From Marinobacter maroccanus (GTDB lineage: Bacteria; Pseudomonadota; Gammaproteobacteria; Pseudomonadales; Oleiphilaceae): 64,000 nucleotides of DNA. Made by a program: the position numbers and the translations under genes. The stretch is taken from assembly GCF_002933275.1 (NCBI RefSeq), contig NZ_PSSX01000003.1:284970-348969 (forward strand). Reading direction: 5' to 3'. The notes below the pieces were generated by a model. The model was given only the letters and a program-made list of their open reading frames with translations, had not been told where the DNA came from and searched no databases. Positions 1 through 9,799 of the stretch are shown here, in pieces (position 1 is the first letter of the stretch; every line of letters begins with the position of its first letter).

Positions 1-63
1 TACAAGCGCCATAGAAAAGCAAACTCGAAGGCGAGGGGGAAGGAAGCCAAAAAAACACCCGGA

Positions 64-106
64 AAACAAAAAGGGCAGCGTTACCTGACTTCAGCAACGC
101 TGCCCT
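64..106 (-). terminator. Rho-independent terminator of the ABC1 kinase gene
   Basis: An 11-bp perfect stem (arms 72-82 and 96-106) is followed, reading leftward, by a T-rich stretch (complement of 63-71). It lies just past the stop codon of the leftward kinase gene, so it probably ends the dnaA-dnaN-kinase transcription unit. Confidence 0.8.
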
Positions 107-140
107 AGTGTACAAAAGCCAATCGCTTAAGGCGACAGCC

Positions 141-1412
141 TCAATGGAGCATATTCAACCGTTCATCCATAAACACATCCATTTCCGGAGCGAGGATGTG
201 AACGTACCGATCGAAATACAGGAACTGTTTCAGCAGCAGGGCAAATTCCCTTGGAAAATGCAGGCCGTGGCTTTCACCGATCTTAACCATATCCATCAGA
301 ATGTGATTAACGTCGTCCTCCGCCTGGTCCGCTTCATAGGGCACTTCATCCGGCACCATCTTGTCCATCTGCTGATACAGCCTTCTCAGATCAGCGGCGA
401 GATCTTCAGCCCGAACCATCTGGCGGGTTATCCCGATACGGATCATGGCATCGGCCATGCCTTCGAAATTGCCAACCATCACAGCCGAAATAAAATCGCT
501 GACCGCCTGCCAGGTATCCGGTTTGATTCGACCAACAATGCCAAAATCGATAAAGCCAACCCGGCCATCCTTCAGGACCATCAGGTTGCCGGCATGAACA
601 TCCGCGTGGAAGAACTCGCACTGAGTAAGGCTGGAAAACCAGGTGTTCATGGCAGTGATCAGGGTGCGCTCCGGATCACGGGCGTAACCGCGAATGCTCT
701 CCAGATCCGTCAGTGACACACCATGGAAGCGCTCCATGGTCAGAATACGACGGGTACTGCAATGCTCAAACACTCTGGGCACCGCCGCGTCTTCATTATG
801 GGTGTCATGCAGGAAATCCCGGAAAACCTTCAGGTTGTTGGCTTCCTTGATAAAGTCACACTCTTCCATCATGGTCCGCTGGATTTCCTCCACAATACCG
901 GACATGGAAGTCCAGGACAGTTTCGGCGCCAGAGTCTCAAGGATTCGGGCGGACAGATACAGGAAGTTCAGGTCCGTCAGCAGGATGTTCTCAACCCCCG
1001 GCTTCTGAACCTTGATAACCACTTCTTCACCGGATACCAACCGGGCTGCGTGAACCTGCGCAATCGAAGCCGAGGCCAATGCCACCGGATCGATTTCCGC
1101 ATAAACCTCATCCAGCGGCCGACCCAGCTCGTCCCGGATGATCTTCTTGATCACACCGAAGGGCAGGTTAGGGGTCTTGTCCAGGCAGTACTGGAATTCC
1201 TCCACATACTCCTTGGGGAAAAACGTGGGAGAACTGGCAATAAACTGCCCCAGCTTTATGTAGGTCGCACCGAGTGACTCAAACGTCTGCCTCAACAGCC
1301 TGGGCGTGGGAGGACGGTCCCCCCGCAGCCAGTTAATCCCGGTGCGCCCGAGTACCGACACAGTCTGGCCAATCCTGAAGGCGCCTTTGATTCCATTCGT
1401 TACGGTACTCAT
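141..1412 (-). CDS. ABC1/ADCK/UbiB-family atypical kinase
   Basis: Member of the ABC1 (AarF/UbiB/COQ8) atypical protein-kinase-like family, whose bacterial members support ubiquinone biosynthesis or lipid homeostasis. Numbered from the longest reading frame (start 1421), I see the family KxGQ signature (residues 56-59), the alanine/serine-rich nucleotide loop ASIAQVH (118-124), the lysine of VVIKV (137), the catalytic-loop motif HADVHAGN (272-279) and DFG (292-294). No C-terminal membrane helix of the UbiB type is obvious, so this is probably a paralogue rather than UbiB itself. Two Met codons are possible: the one at 1412 sits 9-11 bases after a GGAGGAG ribosome site, the one at 1421 only 2 bases after it, so I chose 1412. 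It follows dnaN by a short gap and may be co-transcribed with it. The substrate is unknown. Confidence 0.85.
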   Translation of the reverse strand: MSTVTNGIKGAFRIGQTVSVLGRTGINWLRGDRPPTPRLLRQTFESLGATYIKLGQFIASSPTFFPKEYVEEFQYCLDKTPNLPFGVIKKIIRDELGRPLDEVYAEIDPVALASASIAQVHAARLVSGEEVVIKVQKPGVENILLTDLNFLYLSARILETLAPKLSWTSMSGIVEEIQRTMMEECDFIKEANNLKVFRDFLHDTHNEDAAVPRVFEHCSTRRILTMERFHGVSLTDLESIRGYARDPERTLITAMNTWFSSLTQCEFFHADVHAGNLMVLKDGRVGFIDFGIVGRIKPDTWQAVSDFISAVMVGNFEGMADAMIRIGITRQMVRAEDLAADLRRLYQQMDKMVPDEVPYEADQAEDDVNHILMDMVKIGESHGLHFPREFALLLKQFLYFDRYVHILAPEMDVFMDERLNMLH

Positions 1413-1427
1413 CAATCTCATCTCCTC

Positions 1428-2531
1428 CTACAGCCTCATGGGCATGACAACATAGAGGCAGCGGTTATCATTCTGCGCCTCTATCAACGCACTACTATTC
1501 GGGTTGGACAGGGTAATTTTTACCTGGTCCTCATCCAGCGCGTTCATTACATCCACCAGATAGCCTACATTAAAACCGATCTGCAGGGATTCGCCCTGGT
1601 AGTCCACCGGCAGCGCGTCTTCGGCCTGTTCCTGGTCCGGGTTATTGGCGAAGACCTGGAGCTCATTCGATGCCAGGTTGAGTCGCACACCGCGGATATT
1701 CTCATGGGACAGAATACCCGCACGTTGAAGGGTATTCTTTAGAGTCGCGCGGTCGGCCAGAACAATCTTGTCGCCCCCACGCGGAATAACACGGTTGTAG
1801 TCGGGGAATTTGCCTTCGATGAGTTTCGAGGTAAAGGTGTAAGAACCCACTGTCGCCCGAAGGTGATTGTCACCGATTACCAGGGTGACCGGTGTTTCCA
1901 CGTCATCCAGCAGTCGGGACAGTTCCAGAACCCCTTTACGAGGAACGATCACCTGCCGTAACTCCGGGCAATTAGTCACCAGTTCCAGATGTGCCATCGC
2001 CAGTCGGTGACCATCGGTCGCCACCGTCCGTACATGATCCTTGTCCACTTCCAGTAACAGGCCGTTCAGGTAATAACGAACGTCCTGCTGGGCCATGGCG
2101 AACGCCGTTGCATCTAGCATCCGGCCCAGTTCTTTTTGCGGCAGCTCCAGACGGAAGCTCTCGTCTTCGTCTTCCACATTCGGGAAGTGTTCCGCCGGCA
2201 ATGTGGATAATGTGAAGTGACTGGCTCCGCAGCGCAGATGCAACCGATCGCCCTCAAGGGACAGCTCCATCGGCGCTTCGTCACCCAGGGCCCGGGAAAT
2301 ATCGGACAATTTACGAGCCGGGACGGTAATCCGGCCAGGCTGATCCACATGCACCGGTGTAATCCGCGCCACCAGTTCCACTTCCATATTGGTACCGGTC
2401 AGGGTCAGGGTATTGTCCTCGGCCACCAGCAATACGTTGGACAGCACCGGCATGGTTTGTTTCTTTTCCACCACGCCGGCAATGCTTTGCAGCGGGGTAA
2501 GCAGGGATTCACGGCTGATCGTCAGTTTCAT
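1428..2531 (-). CDS. dnaN: DNA polymerase III subunit beta (sliding clamp)
   Basis: Forms the ring-shaped dimer that tethers DNA polymerase III to DNA. At 367 aa it has the normal length, with the three-fold repeated clamp domain. Recognisable features are the N-terminal MKLTISRESLL start, internal blocks such as ATDGHRLA, and the C-terminal tail ending VMPMRL, the conserved last strand of the family. It lies 55 bases downstream of dnaA in the same direction, the usual dnaA-dnaN pair. recF does not follow it; the next gene is an ABC1 kinase. Confidence 0.98.
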   Translation of the reverse strand: MKLTISRESLLTPLQSIAGVVEKKQTMPVLSNVLLVAEDNTLTLTGTNMEVELVARITPVHVDQPGRITVPARKLSDISRALGDEAPMELSLEGDRLHLRCGASHFTLSTLPAEHFPNVEDEDESFRLELPQKELGRMLDATAFAMAQQDVRYYLNGLLLEVDKDHVRTVATDGHRLAMAHLELVTNCPELRQVIVPRKGVLELSRLLDDVETPVTLVIGDNHLRATVGSYTFTSKLIEGKFPDYNRVIPRGGDKIVLADRATLKNTLQRAGILSHENIRGVRLNLASNELQVFANNPDQEQAEDALPVDYQGESLQIGFNVGYLVDVMNALDEDQVKITLSNPNSSALIEAQNDNRCLYVVMPMRL

Positions 2532-2586
2532 GGCACTCAGCTTTCTTTATGTTGGAAGGGTGAATGTTGTTTGCCAACGCCCGGCA

Positions 2587-4092
2587 TCAGGTGGTCAGCA
2601 GTCTCATAAAATTCTGATAATCCTCGCGGATGCCCGGATCAGTCTCCTGCAACTCCACGATTTTCTTGCACGCATGCAAAACGGTGGTGTGATCACGACC
2701 GCCAAAGGCATCGCCAATCTCCGGCAAACTGTGATTGGTCAGCTCCTTCGACAGCGCCATGGCAACCTGTCTTGGCCGGGTGACCGTTCGGGTTCGGCGT
2801 TTGGATAGCAGGTCGGCCACCTTGATCTTGTAATACTCGGCCACAGTGCGCTGAATATTATCGATGCTCACCTGTTTTTCATGCAGCGCCAACAAGTCTT
2901 TCAAGCTCTCCCGGATAAACGGAGGGGTGATCTCCGAACCGGTGAAGTGAGCATTCGCTATCACCAGACGAAGCGCCCCTTCAAGCTCCCGTACATTGGA
3001 ACGAATTTTCTGGGCAATAAAAAAAGCCGCTTCGCTGCTGAGCTTCACGTTGGCCTGATCGGCCTTTTTCATAAGAATCGCCACCCGGGTTTCCAGTTCC
3101 GGTGGCTCAACCATGACAGTCAGCCCCCAGCCAAACCGGGATTTCAGCCGTTCTTCCATATCGACAATTTCTTTCGGGAACCGATCACAGGTCACAATGA
3201 CCTGCTGACCACCTTCCAGCAGCGCATTGAAGGTATGAAAGAACTCTTCCTGGGAACGCTCCTTGCGGGCAAAGAACTGGATGTCGTCAATCAACAGCGC
3301 ATCTACGGATCGGTAATAGCGCTTGAACTCGTTGATGGCGTTCAGCTGCAATGCCTTGACCATATCTGCCACAAACCGTTCCGAGCGGAGATAGGCCACT
3401 TTCGCCTTGGGGTTGCGACGGACAATTTCGTTGCCGATGGCGTGCATCAGGTGGGTCTTACCCAGACCAACACCGCCGTAAAGGAACAGCGGATTGTAGG
3501 CACCCCCCGGATTCTCCGCCACCTGCATCGACGCAGCCCGTGCCAGCTGGTTGGATTTACCTTCAACAAAGGTTTCGAAGGTGAACCCCTCATTCAGAAA
3601 ACTCTGGTGCTTGATATCACCTTCAACCTGAACCGGCCGCCGCTCGCTGCCACTTTTCGGGCGGACAGAGGGCGAACCGGCCACCGTGGCAGCCACACCC
3701 TTCTCTTCTTCGGTAACCCGGCTACCGCTTTCTTCATGAACCTGGCCATTCACACGCACAGGTGCTTCCGAGCGTTTAACGGGTTCATCTTCACGGGGTG
3801 CCGACCCCACTTTCATATTGACCCGGGGAGCCTGCCCGCCGTTCAGATCCTTGAGTACCTCTTCAATACGCCGCAGATACTTTTCATTCACCCAATCCAT
3901 CACGAAACGGTTGGGAGCGAACAGCATCAGCTGCCCCTCCCGATGATCGGATTGCAGGGGCCTGAGCCAGGTATTGAACTGTTGTGCGGGAAACTCGTCC
4001 CGGAGTACTTCAAGACATTGATGCCACATACTGTTTGGCACGACAGCCTGCTCCCGATAACCCTGAAATGTCTCTGAACGGACAAGGGACAT
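2587..4092 (-). CDS. dnaA: Chromosomal replication initiator protein DnaA
   Basis: AAA+ ATPase that binds DnaA boxes and opens the origin. Domain I (about residues 20-90, with WLRPLQ) is followed by a variable charged linker (about 95-160), the AAA+ domain with Walker [10 protein letters not shown] (206-214) and Walker B LLIDD (266-270), and a C-terminal helix-turn-helix with the DnaA signature GGRDHTT (464-470). The longest frame gives 501 aa, but its ATG has a poor ribosome site. A GTG at 4041 lies about 9 bases after GGGAG and would give 484 aa beginning just before MWHQCLE, where most relatives begin, so the true start may be 4041. The gene reads away from the origin region on its upstream side. 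Confidence 0.97.
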   Translation of the reverse strand: MSLVRSETFQGYREQAVVPNSMWHQCLEVLRDEFPAQQFNTWLRPLQSDHREGQLMLFAPNRFVMDWVNEKYLRRIEEVLKDLNGGQAPRVNMKVGSAPREDEPVKRSEAPVRVNGQVHEESGSRVTEEEKGVAATVAGSPSVRPKSGSERRPVQVEGDIKHQSFLNEGFTFETFVEGKSNQLARAASMQVAENPGGAYNPLFLYGGVGLGKTHLMHAIGNEIVRRNPKAKVAYLRSERFVADMVKALQLNAINEFKRYYRSVDALLIDDIQFFARKERSQEEFFHTFNALLEGGQQVIVTCDRFPKEIVDMEERLKSRFGWGLTVMVEPPELETRVAILMKKADQANVKLSSEAAFFIAQKIRSNVRELEGALRLVIANAHFTGSEITPPFIRESLKDLLALHEKQVSIDNIQRTVAEYYKIKVADLLSKRRTRTVTRPRQVAMALSKELTNHSLPEIGDAFGGRDHTTVLHACKKIVELQETDPGIREDYQNFMRLLTT

Positions 4093-4686
4093 CCTGTCCA
4101 GTGAGATGGCCCCGGATTCTAACCCGACCGGCCTCCCAGTGAAAGAGCCGCAGCCGGTTCATGAACAGCCTGTGGAAATTTATCTCTTTGTATTTCAGTT
4201 TTTTACAAACTTACCTACAACCTTGTGTACAGAAAATAAGTTCTTTAAAAGTTACCCACAGCCCTGTGTGTACAGCCGGGGTTTAACCCTGTTAGGAACC
4301 CCGGGACGCAACCGGGGATAACTTGGATTCATCACACAATTCCGACTTACCCACATTTCGCCCTGCCGCCGTCCACAGCGCTCACGGTGCCTTATCAATA
4401 CCCTTATAAACCGCGCAAAAGACTGTTTTTTCAATTTTTTTATCGCTTATCCACAGAAACCTTCGATACTAATAACAGTAATAATTAATCCTTAAAAGAA
4501 TTCTAAAAAGACTTACTGAATTTATTACCTGGCCAGTTGATTCAAGAATTTTCAGCATGCGCACAACCCCCTAGCAATAAGCATTGAATTCCCACCGGTA
4601 TTTGCATAGAATGCCGCTCCTGTTTTGGCTGTTCATTTTCCAGCCAGTTACTGAATTTCCAACTTACGAATTGTGAGATCATCACC
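4093..4686. other. oriC: Chromosomal origin of replication (oriC), dnaA-rpmH gap
   Basis: This 594-base gap between divergent dnaA and rpmH is where Pseudomonas-type origins lie. It holds a perfect DnaA box TTATCCACA at 4447-4455, two one-mismatch boxes TTACCCACA at 4252-4260 and 4347-4355, and a weaker reversed box TGTGGAAAT at 4171-4179. An AT-rich stretch runs from about 4425 to 4545, beside the perfect box, and is a candidate unwinding element. The gap must also hold the dnaA promoter, which I could not place, and holds the rpmH promoter at its right end. Origin activity is inferred from gene order and boxes. Confidence 0.85.
4584..4612 (+). promoter_or_regulatory. Sigma-70 promoter for rpmH-rnpA-yidD-yidC
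   Basis: TTGAAT (4584-4589) and TAGAAT (4607-4612) are separated by exactly 17 bases, 75 bases before the rpmH start codon. It is the only strong promoter-like pair seen in the right half of the origin gap. Confidence 0.6.
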
Positions 4687-4821
4687 ATGAAAAGAACGTT
4701 TCAACCAAGCGTCCTGAAGCGTAAGCGCGTTCACGGTTTCCGCGCCCGTATGGCCACTGCGAACGGTCGCAAGGTAATTTCCCGTCGTCGTGCCAAGGGC
4801 CGCGCACGTCTGTCCGCGTAA
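4687..4821 (+). CDS. rpmH: 50S ribosomal protein L34
   Basis: A 44-residue, very basic protein starting [14 protein letters not shown] and ending GRARLSA. This is the standard L34 sequence and length, including the conserved HGFRARM and RRRAKGR blocks. It is the first gene of the rightward rpmH-rnpA-yidD-yidC operon, and its stop is 14 bases before rnpA. Confidence 0.98.
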   Translation: MKRTFQPSVLKRKRVHGFRARMATANGRKVISRRRAKGRARLSA

Positions 4822-4835
4822 GCTCTGATTGCCTC

Positions 4836-5243
4836 ATGAAGGCTTTGAGTTTCCCGAAATCACATCGTCTTTTGCGACCTGCTGATTACGGCAAAGTCTT
4901 CAACGACGTGCAGCTGAAGGTTCCGCACCGGAATTTTCTGATCCTGGCAACACCGAATAATCTCGGTCACGCCAGGATCGGTTTGATCTTTTCGAAGAAG
5001 AACCTGAAGCTGGCCGTCCAGAGAAACCGGGTGAAACGCCAGGTCAGGGAAAGTTTCCGGCACCAGACCGATCTGCCCGGTCTCGACCTCGTGGTTCTGG
5101 GACGTCAGGGACTGGTTTCCCTGGATAACCAGTCGGTACGGGCATCCATGGACGACCTCTGGCGACGTCTCAGAAAAAAGTACGCTCAATCTCAGCCATC
5201 CGGGGCAGCAACACCAGACACTGCCGGTCGAGGAACGGGTTAA
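4836..5243 (+). CDS. rnpA: Ribonuclease P protein component
   Basis: Protein cofactor of RNase P, which removes 5' leaders from tRNA precursors. At 135 aa it is typical, with the RNR signature at residues 63-65 inside the basic helix [10 protein letters not shown], and the [14 protein letters not shown] strands of the central cleft. The last base of its stop codon is the first base of the yidD start codon, so the two are likely translationally coupled. Confidence 0.96.
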   Translation: MKALSFPKSHRLLRPADYGKVFNDVQLKVPHRNFLILATPNNLGHARIGLIFSKKNLKLAVQRNRVKRQVRESFRHQTDLPGLDLVVLGRQGLVSLDNQSVRASMDDLWRRLRKKYAQSQPSGAATPDTAGRGTG

Positions 5244-5536
5244 TGCGCAAGCTCCTGCTTCTGCCCATCCGCTTCTATCAGTACGCAATCAGCCCCCTGA
5301 TGGCCAGTCACTGCCGCCATTACCCCACCTGTTCACAATACGCCGTTGAAGCCATAACCCACCATGGCGCGCTTAAAGGATTATTTCTCGCAATCCGGCG
5401 TCTGTTAAGGTGTCATCCCTGGGCGGAAGGCGGTTATGATCCTGTGCCGGGAACAACAGAACCCCGGGTTCAGGAAATCGTAACAACCTGCGTACACGCT
5501 GATCATTCCCATACAACAACCCAGACCAGACAGTAA
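5243..5536 (+). CDS. yidD: Membrane protein insertion efficiency factor YidD
   Basis: Small membrane-associated protein of the YidD (haemolytic domain) family that aids YidC-dependent insertion. The family core is clear: an N-terminal amphipathic stretch, [16 protein letters not shown] with its conserved cysteines, then [15 protein letters not shown] and GYDPVP. At 97 aa it carries a modest C-terminal extension. It overlaps rnpA by one base and ends 4 bases before yidC. Confidence 0.95.
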   Translation: MRKLLLLPIRFYQYAISPLMASHCRHYPTCSQYAVEAITHHGALKGLFLAIRRLLRCHPWAEGGYDPVPGTTEPRVQEIVTTCVHADHSHTTTQTRQ

Positions 5537-5540
5537 CTCT

Positions 5541-7256
5541 ATGGATATTCAACGCATCGTATTATTTGCCGGCCTGGCTATTGTCAGTTATCTGATGGTG
5601 CTTGCCTGGAATGAGGATTACCATCAGCAGCCGGAGACGGCTCAAGTCGCTGAATCTCAGCCTTCGCAGTCCTCCGGCAGCATGGGCAATTCAGACGATA
5701 TGGTGCTTCCGGAAGATAATGCAGCTCAGGTGGACGGTGATGGCGAGTTCACGACGCCGGAAACGGGTCAGGCTGTCGTCAGTTCAACAGAAAACAACAC
5801 CACGGTGAGCGATCAGTTCATCACTGTCCGCACCGACGTCTACGACCTGCAGATTGATCGGGTCAGCGGTAACCTGGTAAGAGCACAGCTGCTTGACTAC
5901 GACGACACCCTGAACAGCAAGGAGCCGCTGACTCTCCTGAACAACACCCAGAACCGCCTGTACGTACTCGAAAGTGGTCTGATTGGTCGCGACGGTCCGG
6001 ATAGCCGCAAGAACGGTTCTGCTCCCGTCTACAGTGCAGATGCCGCGAGCTATGAGCTGGCTGAAGGTGACAACCAGCTTCAGGTAGATCTGACTTACAC
6101 TACCGATAGCGGCGTACAGATCACCAAGCGTTACCAGTTCGAACGCAACAGTTATGAGATCGGCGTCAAGTATCTGGTTGAGAATCAGTCCAGTGATAAC
6201 TGGCAGGCCAATTTCACCGGTAAAATCGTCCGTGACCAGTCTCCGGATCCGACCTCCCAGACCAGCATGGGGATCCAGGCGTTCCTAGGTCTGGTTATCA
6301 GCTCCCCGGAAGATCCCTACGAGAAGTTTGGTTTTGGCGACCTGCAGGAAACCCAGATCAACCAGTCCGTTACCAACGGCTGGCTGGCTTTCCTCCAGCA
6401 TTACTTCCTGTCCGCCTGGGTTCCCGAGCACGACATCCCGGCCCGGTACCAGACCACACAGCGTGGCCAGAATTACGTCATGGGCTTTGTCTATCCTGCC
6501 ACCACTGTGGCCCCGGGTGAGACCGCCGAAATCGGTGCCCGGGCCTATGTCGGACCAAAGATCATTGATCGCCTGGAAGCCATGGCTCCGAATATGGATC
6601 GCACCGTTGATTTCGGTTGGCTGTTCTTTATTTCCCTGCCGCTGTTCATCATTCTGGACTGGTTCCACAGCATTGTTGGCAACTGGGGTGTATCCATTAT
6701 CCTGTTGACCGTTCTGGTCAAGGCAGTGTTCTTCCATCTGTCCGCCACCAGTTACAAATCCATGGCCAAGATGCGGGCGGTCGCCCCTCAGCTGACCCGG
6801 CTAAAAGAACTGTACGGTGACGATCGACAGCGCATGTCCCAGGAAATGATGGCGCTGTACAAGCGGGAGAAAATCAATCCGCTCGGTGGTTGTCTTCCCA
6901 TCCTGGTGCAGATGCCCGTTTTCATCTCACTGTACTGGGTACTGTTTGAAAGTGTGCAGCTACGCCATGCGCCGTTCATGCTGTGGATTCAGGATCTGTC
7001 GGTCATGGACCCGTATTTCATCCTGCCGATCCTGATGGGCGCCAGCATGTTCCTGCAGATGAGTCTGAACCCGACTCCGCCGGACCCCATGCAAGCCAAG
7101 ATCATGAAGATGATGCCGTTGATCTTCACCGTATTCTTCCTGTGGTTCCCGGCAGGTCTGGTTCTGTACTGGCTGGTGAACAACATTCTGTCCATTGCCC
7201 AGCAGTGGTACATTACCCGCAAGATCGAAGCAGAAATGGCCGGCAAGAAGCACTGA
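5541..7256 (+). CDS. yidC: Membrane protein insertase YidC
   Basis: Inserts and folds inner-membrane proteins, alone or with SecYEG; the Fo c subunit, encoded further along this window, is a classic client. The 571-aa protein has the Gram-negative layout: an N-terminal membrane anchor (about 5-22), a low-complexity Ser/Gln-rich linker, a large periplasmic domain (about 90-350) and the C-terminal insertase core with five membrane segments (about 360-560). The arginine-containing core helix begins near [10 protein letters not shown] and the conserved [17 protein letters not shown] segment follows. The tail ends in lysines and histidine as usual. Confidence 0.97.
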   Translation: MDIQRIVLFAGLAIVSYLMVLAWNEDYHQQPETAQVAESQPSQSSGSMGNSDDMVLPEDNAAQVDGDGEFTTPETGQAVVSSTENNTTVSDQFITVRTDVYDLQIDRVSGNLVRAQLLDYDDTLNSKEPLTLLNNTQNRLYVLESGLIGRDGPDSRKNGSAPVYSADAASYELAEGDNQLQVDLTYTTDSGVQITKRYQFERNSYEIGVKYLVENQSSDNWQANFTGKIVRDQSPDPTSQTSMGIQAFLGLVISSPEDPYEKFGFGDLQETQINQSVTNGWLAFLQHYFLSAWVPEHDIPARYQTTQRGQNYVMGFVYPATTVAPGETAEIGARAYVGPKIIDRLEAMAPNMDRTVDFGWLFFISLPLFIILDWFHSIVGNWGVSIILLTVLVKAVFFHLSATSYKSMAKMRAVAPQLTRLKELYGDDRQRMSQEMMALYKREKINPLGGCLPILVQMPVFISLYWVLFESVQLRHAPFMLWIQDLSVMDPYFILPILMGASMFLQMSLNPTPPDPMQAKIMKMMPLIFTVFFLWFPAGLVLYWLVNNILSIAQQWYITRKIEAEMAGKKH

Positions 7257-7278
7257 CCGGTGCCCGAACCGACCCGGC

Positions 7279-7309
7279 AAAGGCTCCTGTGTGGAGCCTT
7301 TGTTGTTTT
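7279..7309 (+). terminator. Candidate terminator between yidC and mnmE
   Basis: A 9-bp stem (AAAGGCTCC at 7279-7287 with GGAGCCTTT at 7293-7301) and short loop are followed by a T-rich stretch. It ends 18 bases before the mnmE start, so mnmE may depend on read-through or on its own promoter. Confidence 0.6.
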
Positions 7310-7326
7310 CAGCCTGTGGAAAAAGC

Positions 7327-8697
7327 ATGAGCCAGAGTTCTGAAACCATCGCAGCCATAGCCACCGCACCCGGACAGGCCGGGGTCGGCATCGTTCGCGT
7401 GTCTGGCCCCAGGGCCCGGGCCATTGCCCAACAGATGCTGGGGTTCGAGCCCAAACCCCGTTATGCCCATTACGGCCCGTTCCACGATAATCGGGGCGAG
7501 TTGATTGATGAGGGCATCGGGCTGTTTTTCCCCAACCCCCACTCCTTCACCGGTGAGGATGTGTTCGAGCTGCAGGGCCACGGCGGCACCGTGATTCTCG
7601 ATCTTCTGCTTCGGGAGGTGTGCAGCCAGGGGGCAAGACTGGCCCGCCCCGGTGAGTTCTCTGAACGGGCCTTTCTGAACGACAAACTGGATCTGGCCCA
7701 GGCCGAGGCCATTGCCGATCTGATCGAGAGCAGCTCGGAGCAGGCTGCCCGTTGTGCCGTTCGTTCCATGCAGGGGGTATTCTCCCGACAGATCGAGGAT
7801 CTGGTGGAGGCGGTGACTCACCTGCGGATCTATGTTGAGGCGGCGATCGATTTTCCCGAGGAAGAGATTGATTTCCTGGCCGATGGCAAGGTGGCCAGTG
7901 ATCTTCAGAATCTGCTGGACCGACTCGAGAAAATCCTGGCGGAAGCCCAGCAGGGGACCATTCTTCGGGACGGTATGAAAGTGGTCATTGGCGGCAGACC
8001 CAATGCTGGCAAATCCAGCCTGCTGAATGCCCTGGCCGGTCGCGAGGCGGCCATTGTTACGGCTATTGAAGGCACAACCCGGGACGTCCTCAGGGAACAT
8101 ATCCACATCGATGGTATGCCGCTGCACATCATCGACACGGCCGGTCTCCGGGACAGTCCGGATGAAGTGGAACAGATCGGAATTGCCCGGGCCTGGGATG
8201 AAATCCGTCAGGCTGATCGCATCCTCCTGATGGTGGATGCCACCACCACCGATAAAACCAGTCCCCATGAAATCTGGCCGGATTTCATTGATCAGTTACC
8301 GGCCAACGCCCCGGTGACGGTTATTCGCAACAAGGTGGATTTGTCCGGTGAAACGGTAGGGATCAGCGCCGAAGACCATCAGAGTGCGCCGGTTATCCGT
8401 CTGGCGGCAAAGTCTGCCGAAGGTCTGGAGATTCTCCGGGACCACCTGAAACAGTGCATGGGCTTTGCCAGCACTACCGAAGGCGGTTTCCTGGCCCGAC
8501 GCCGGCACCTGGATGCCCTGGAGCGGGCCCAAGCCCTGTTGGTTCAGGGCCAGCGCCAGCTGGAAGGGTTCGGTGCCGGTGAGTTACTCGCTGAAGATCT
8601 GAGGGCGGCCCAGGATAGCCTGGGTGAGATCACCGGGCACCTTACCCCGGATGAGCTTCTGGGCAAGATTTTCAGCAGCTTCTGTATCGGTAAATAA
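7327..8697 (+). CDS. mnmE: tRNA uridine-5-carboxymethylaminomethyl(34) synthesis GTPase MnmE
   Basis: With MnmG it modifies the wobble uridine U34 of several tRNAs. The 456-aa protein has an N-terminal folate-binding domain, a G domain with P-loop GRPNAGKSS (about 222), the switch motif GTTRD, DTAGL (about 270) and NKVD (about 335), and the obligatory C-terminal CIGK tail. The ATG at 7327 is used because a longer frame would run back into yidC and relatives begin at this Met. Its partner mnmG lies about 11 kb away, beyond an accessory block. Confidence 0.97.
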   Translation: MSQSSETIAAIATAPGQAGVGIVRVSGPRARAIAQQMLGFEPKPRYAHYGPFHDNRGELIDEGIGLFFPNPHSFTGEDVFELQGHGGTVILDLLLREVCSQGARLARPGEFSERAFLNDKLDLAQAEAIADLIESSSEQAARCAVRSMQGVFSRQIEDLVEAVTHLRIYVEAAIDFPEEEIDFLADGKVASDLQNLLDRLEKILAEAQQGTILRDGMKVVIGGRPNAGKSSLLNALAGREAAIVTAIEGTTRDVLREHIHIDGMPLHIIDTAGLRDSPDEVEQIGIARAWDEIRQADRILLMVDATTTDKTSPHEIWPDFIDQLPANAPVTVIRNKVDLSGETVGISAEDHQSAPVIRLAAKSAEGLEILRDHLKQCMGFASTTEGGFLARRRHLDALERAQALLVQGQRQLEGFGAGELLAEDLRAAQDSLGEITGHLTPDELLGKIFSSFCIGK

Positions 8698-8699
8698 GG

Positions 8700-9635
8700 C
8701 TAACCGGTTTTCCGGCCTTCGTCTTCTGGAACTGGCACCAGGGCCTCGGTGTTACTGCGATTGCCCAGGAAGTCCGGCCGTGGTTTGTTGCCGCAGAATG
8801 GGGCCTGAAGCTGGTTTTCCACACTGTTGTAGACGAAGAACAGATTGCTCCGCGGCCAGGGTGACATATTGGCGTTCGAGGCATGCAGGGTATTGCACTC
8901 GAAGATGATCAGCGAGCCGGCGGGTCCGGTGGGGGCCTTGATCCCGTATTCGTCCGCCATGGCGGCAAGGTCCCGATCGTTGGGAACGCCCAGTTCCTGT
9001 TTTTTCAGGGATGACTGGTAGTTGTCTTCCGGCGTGCGGCCAACGCAGGGCAGGAAGGTCTTGTGGGAGCCGGGAATCAGCATCAACGGGCCGTTGAAGG
9101 GCGTGTTGTCGGTGAGGGCGATGGAAAAGCTGACTGCCCGCATCCGGGGCATCCCGTCTTCGGCGTGCCAGGTTTCAAAATCGGAGTGCCAGTCAAACCC
9201 CTTGCCGTGGAAGCCGGGTTTGAAGTTGATTCGGGACTGGTGGATATACGCTTCACTGCCCAGAAGCTGGCGTACCATTGCCAGAATCTTCGGATCCCGG
9301 GTCAGCCGGTCGAATCGATCAGACAGTTCGTGAATGCCGAAAATCGAACGGATTTCCTGCTTGCCCGGCTCGGTAATGGTTCCTTCGGACCGCAGGATAC
9401 TTTCATCATCTTCGTAACCCCGCAGATCCTCCCGGAACTGGCGAACGGTGGCCTGATCCAGAAAATTATTGAAGACAAGAAAGCCGTCGCGTTCATAGTG
9501 CGTCAGTTCGGTTTCACTCAGTGGTCCGTTGGTTCGATCCGAACCTTTGTTGTGCACCACAGGGTCCTGGCGCTCAAAGCTTTCAGTGGGACGTTCCAGG
9601 CGGGTGGGATAAAAGTCGTCAGCACGAGTTTCCAT
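8700..9635 (-). CDS. ectD: Ectoine hydroxylase EctD (Fe(II)/2-oxoglutarate dioxygenase)
   Basis: Converts the osmoprotectant ectoine to 5-hydroxyectoine. It belongs to the PhyH-like dioxygenases and carries the EctD-specific block FDWHSDFETWHAEDGMPRM. Iron ligands are His150, Asp152 and His251, and the 2-oxoglutarate-binding Arg is Arg262. The start at 9635 is chosen because a perfect AAGGAGG lies 7 bases upstream, giving 311 aa; a frame-extending start at 9668 has no such site. ectABC are not nearby, so ectoine must be made from another locus or imported. It converges on mnmE with only 2 bases between stop codons. Confidence 0.92.
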   Translation of the reverse strand: METRADDFYPTRLERPTESFERQDPVVHNKGSDRTNGPLSETELTHYERDGFLVFNNFLDQATVRQFREDLRGYEDDESILRSEGTITEPGKQEIRSIFGIHELSDRFDRLTRDPKILAMVRQLLGSEAYIHQSRINFKPGFHGKGFDWHSDFETWHAEDGMPRMRAVSFSIALTDNTPFNGPLMLIPGSHKTFLPCVGRTPEDNYQSSLKKQELGVPNDRDLAAMADEYGIKAPTGPAGSLIIFECNTLHASNANMSPWPRSNLFFVYNSVENQLQAPFCGNKPRPDFLGNRSNTEALVPVPEDEGRKTG

Positions 9636-9753
9636 ATTCGAACCTCCTTCTTTTATGCTCGAGATCAAAGCTTTTCTATTTAATTCAGTTAGTTAATAAC
9701 TCCAGTGTGGAAATGCACCTGTGAAGTGGGGTCAGGCGGGCGTATTTCAAGGG

Positions 9754-9781
9754 CAAAAAAATCCCGGGCAAGGCCCGGGAC
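9754..9781 (-). terminator. Terminator of the acyl-CoA dehydrogenase gene
   Basis: A GC-rich hairpin (CCCGGGC and GCCCGGG arms within 9762-9780, 3-base loop) is followed, reading leftward, by a run of T (complement of 9755-9761). It lies just beyond the stop of the leftward acyl-CoA dehydrogenase gene. Confidence 0.85.
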
Positions 9782-9799
9782 CAGGAGGGACCGGATAGC

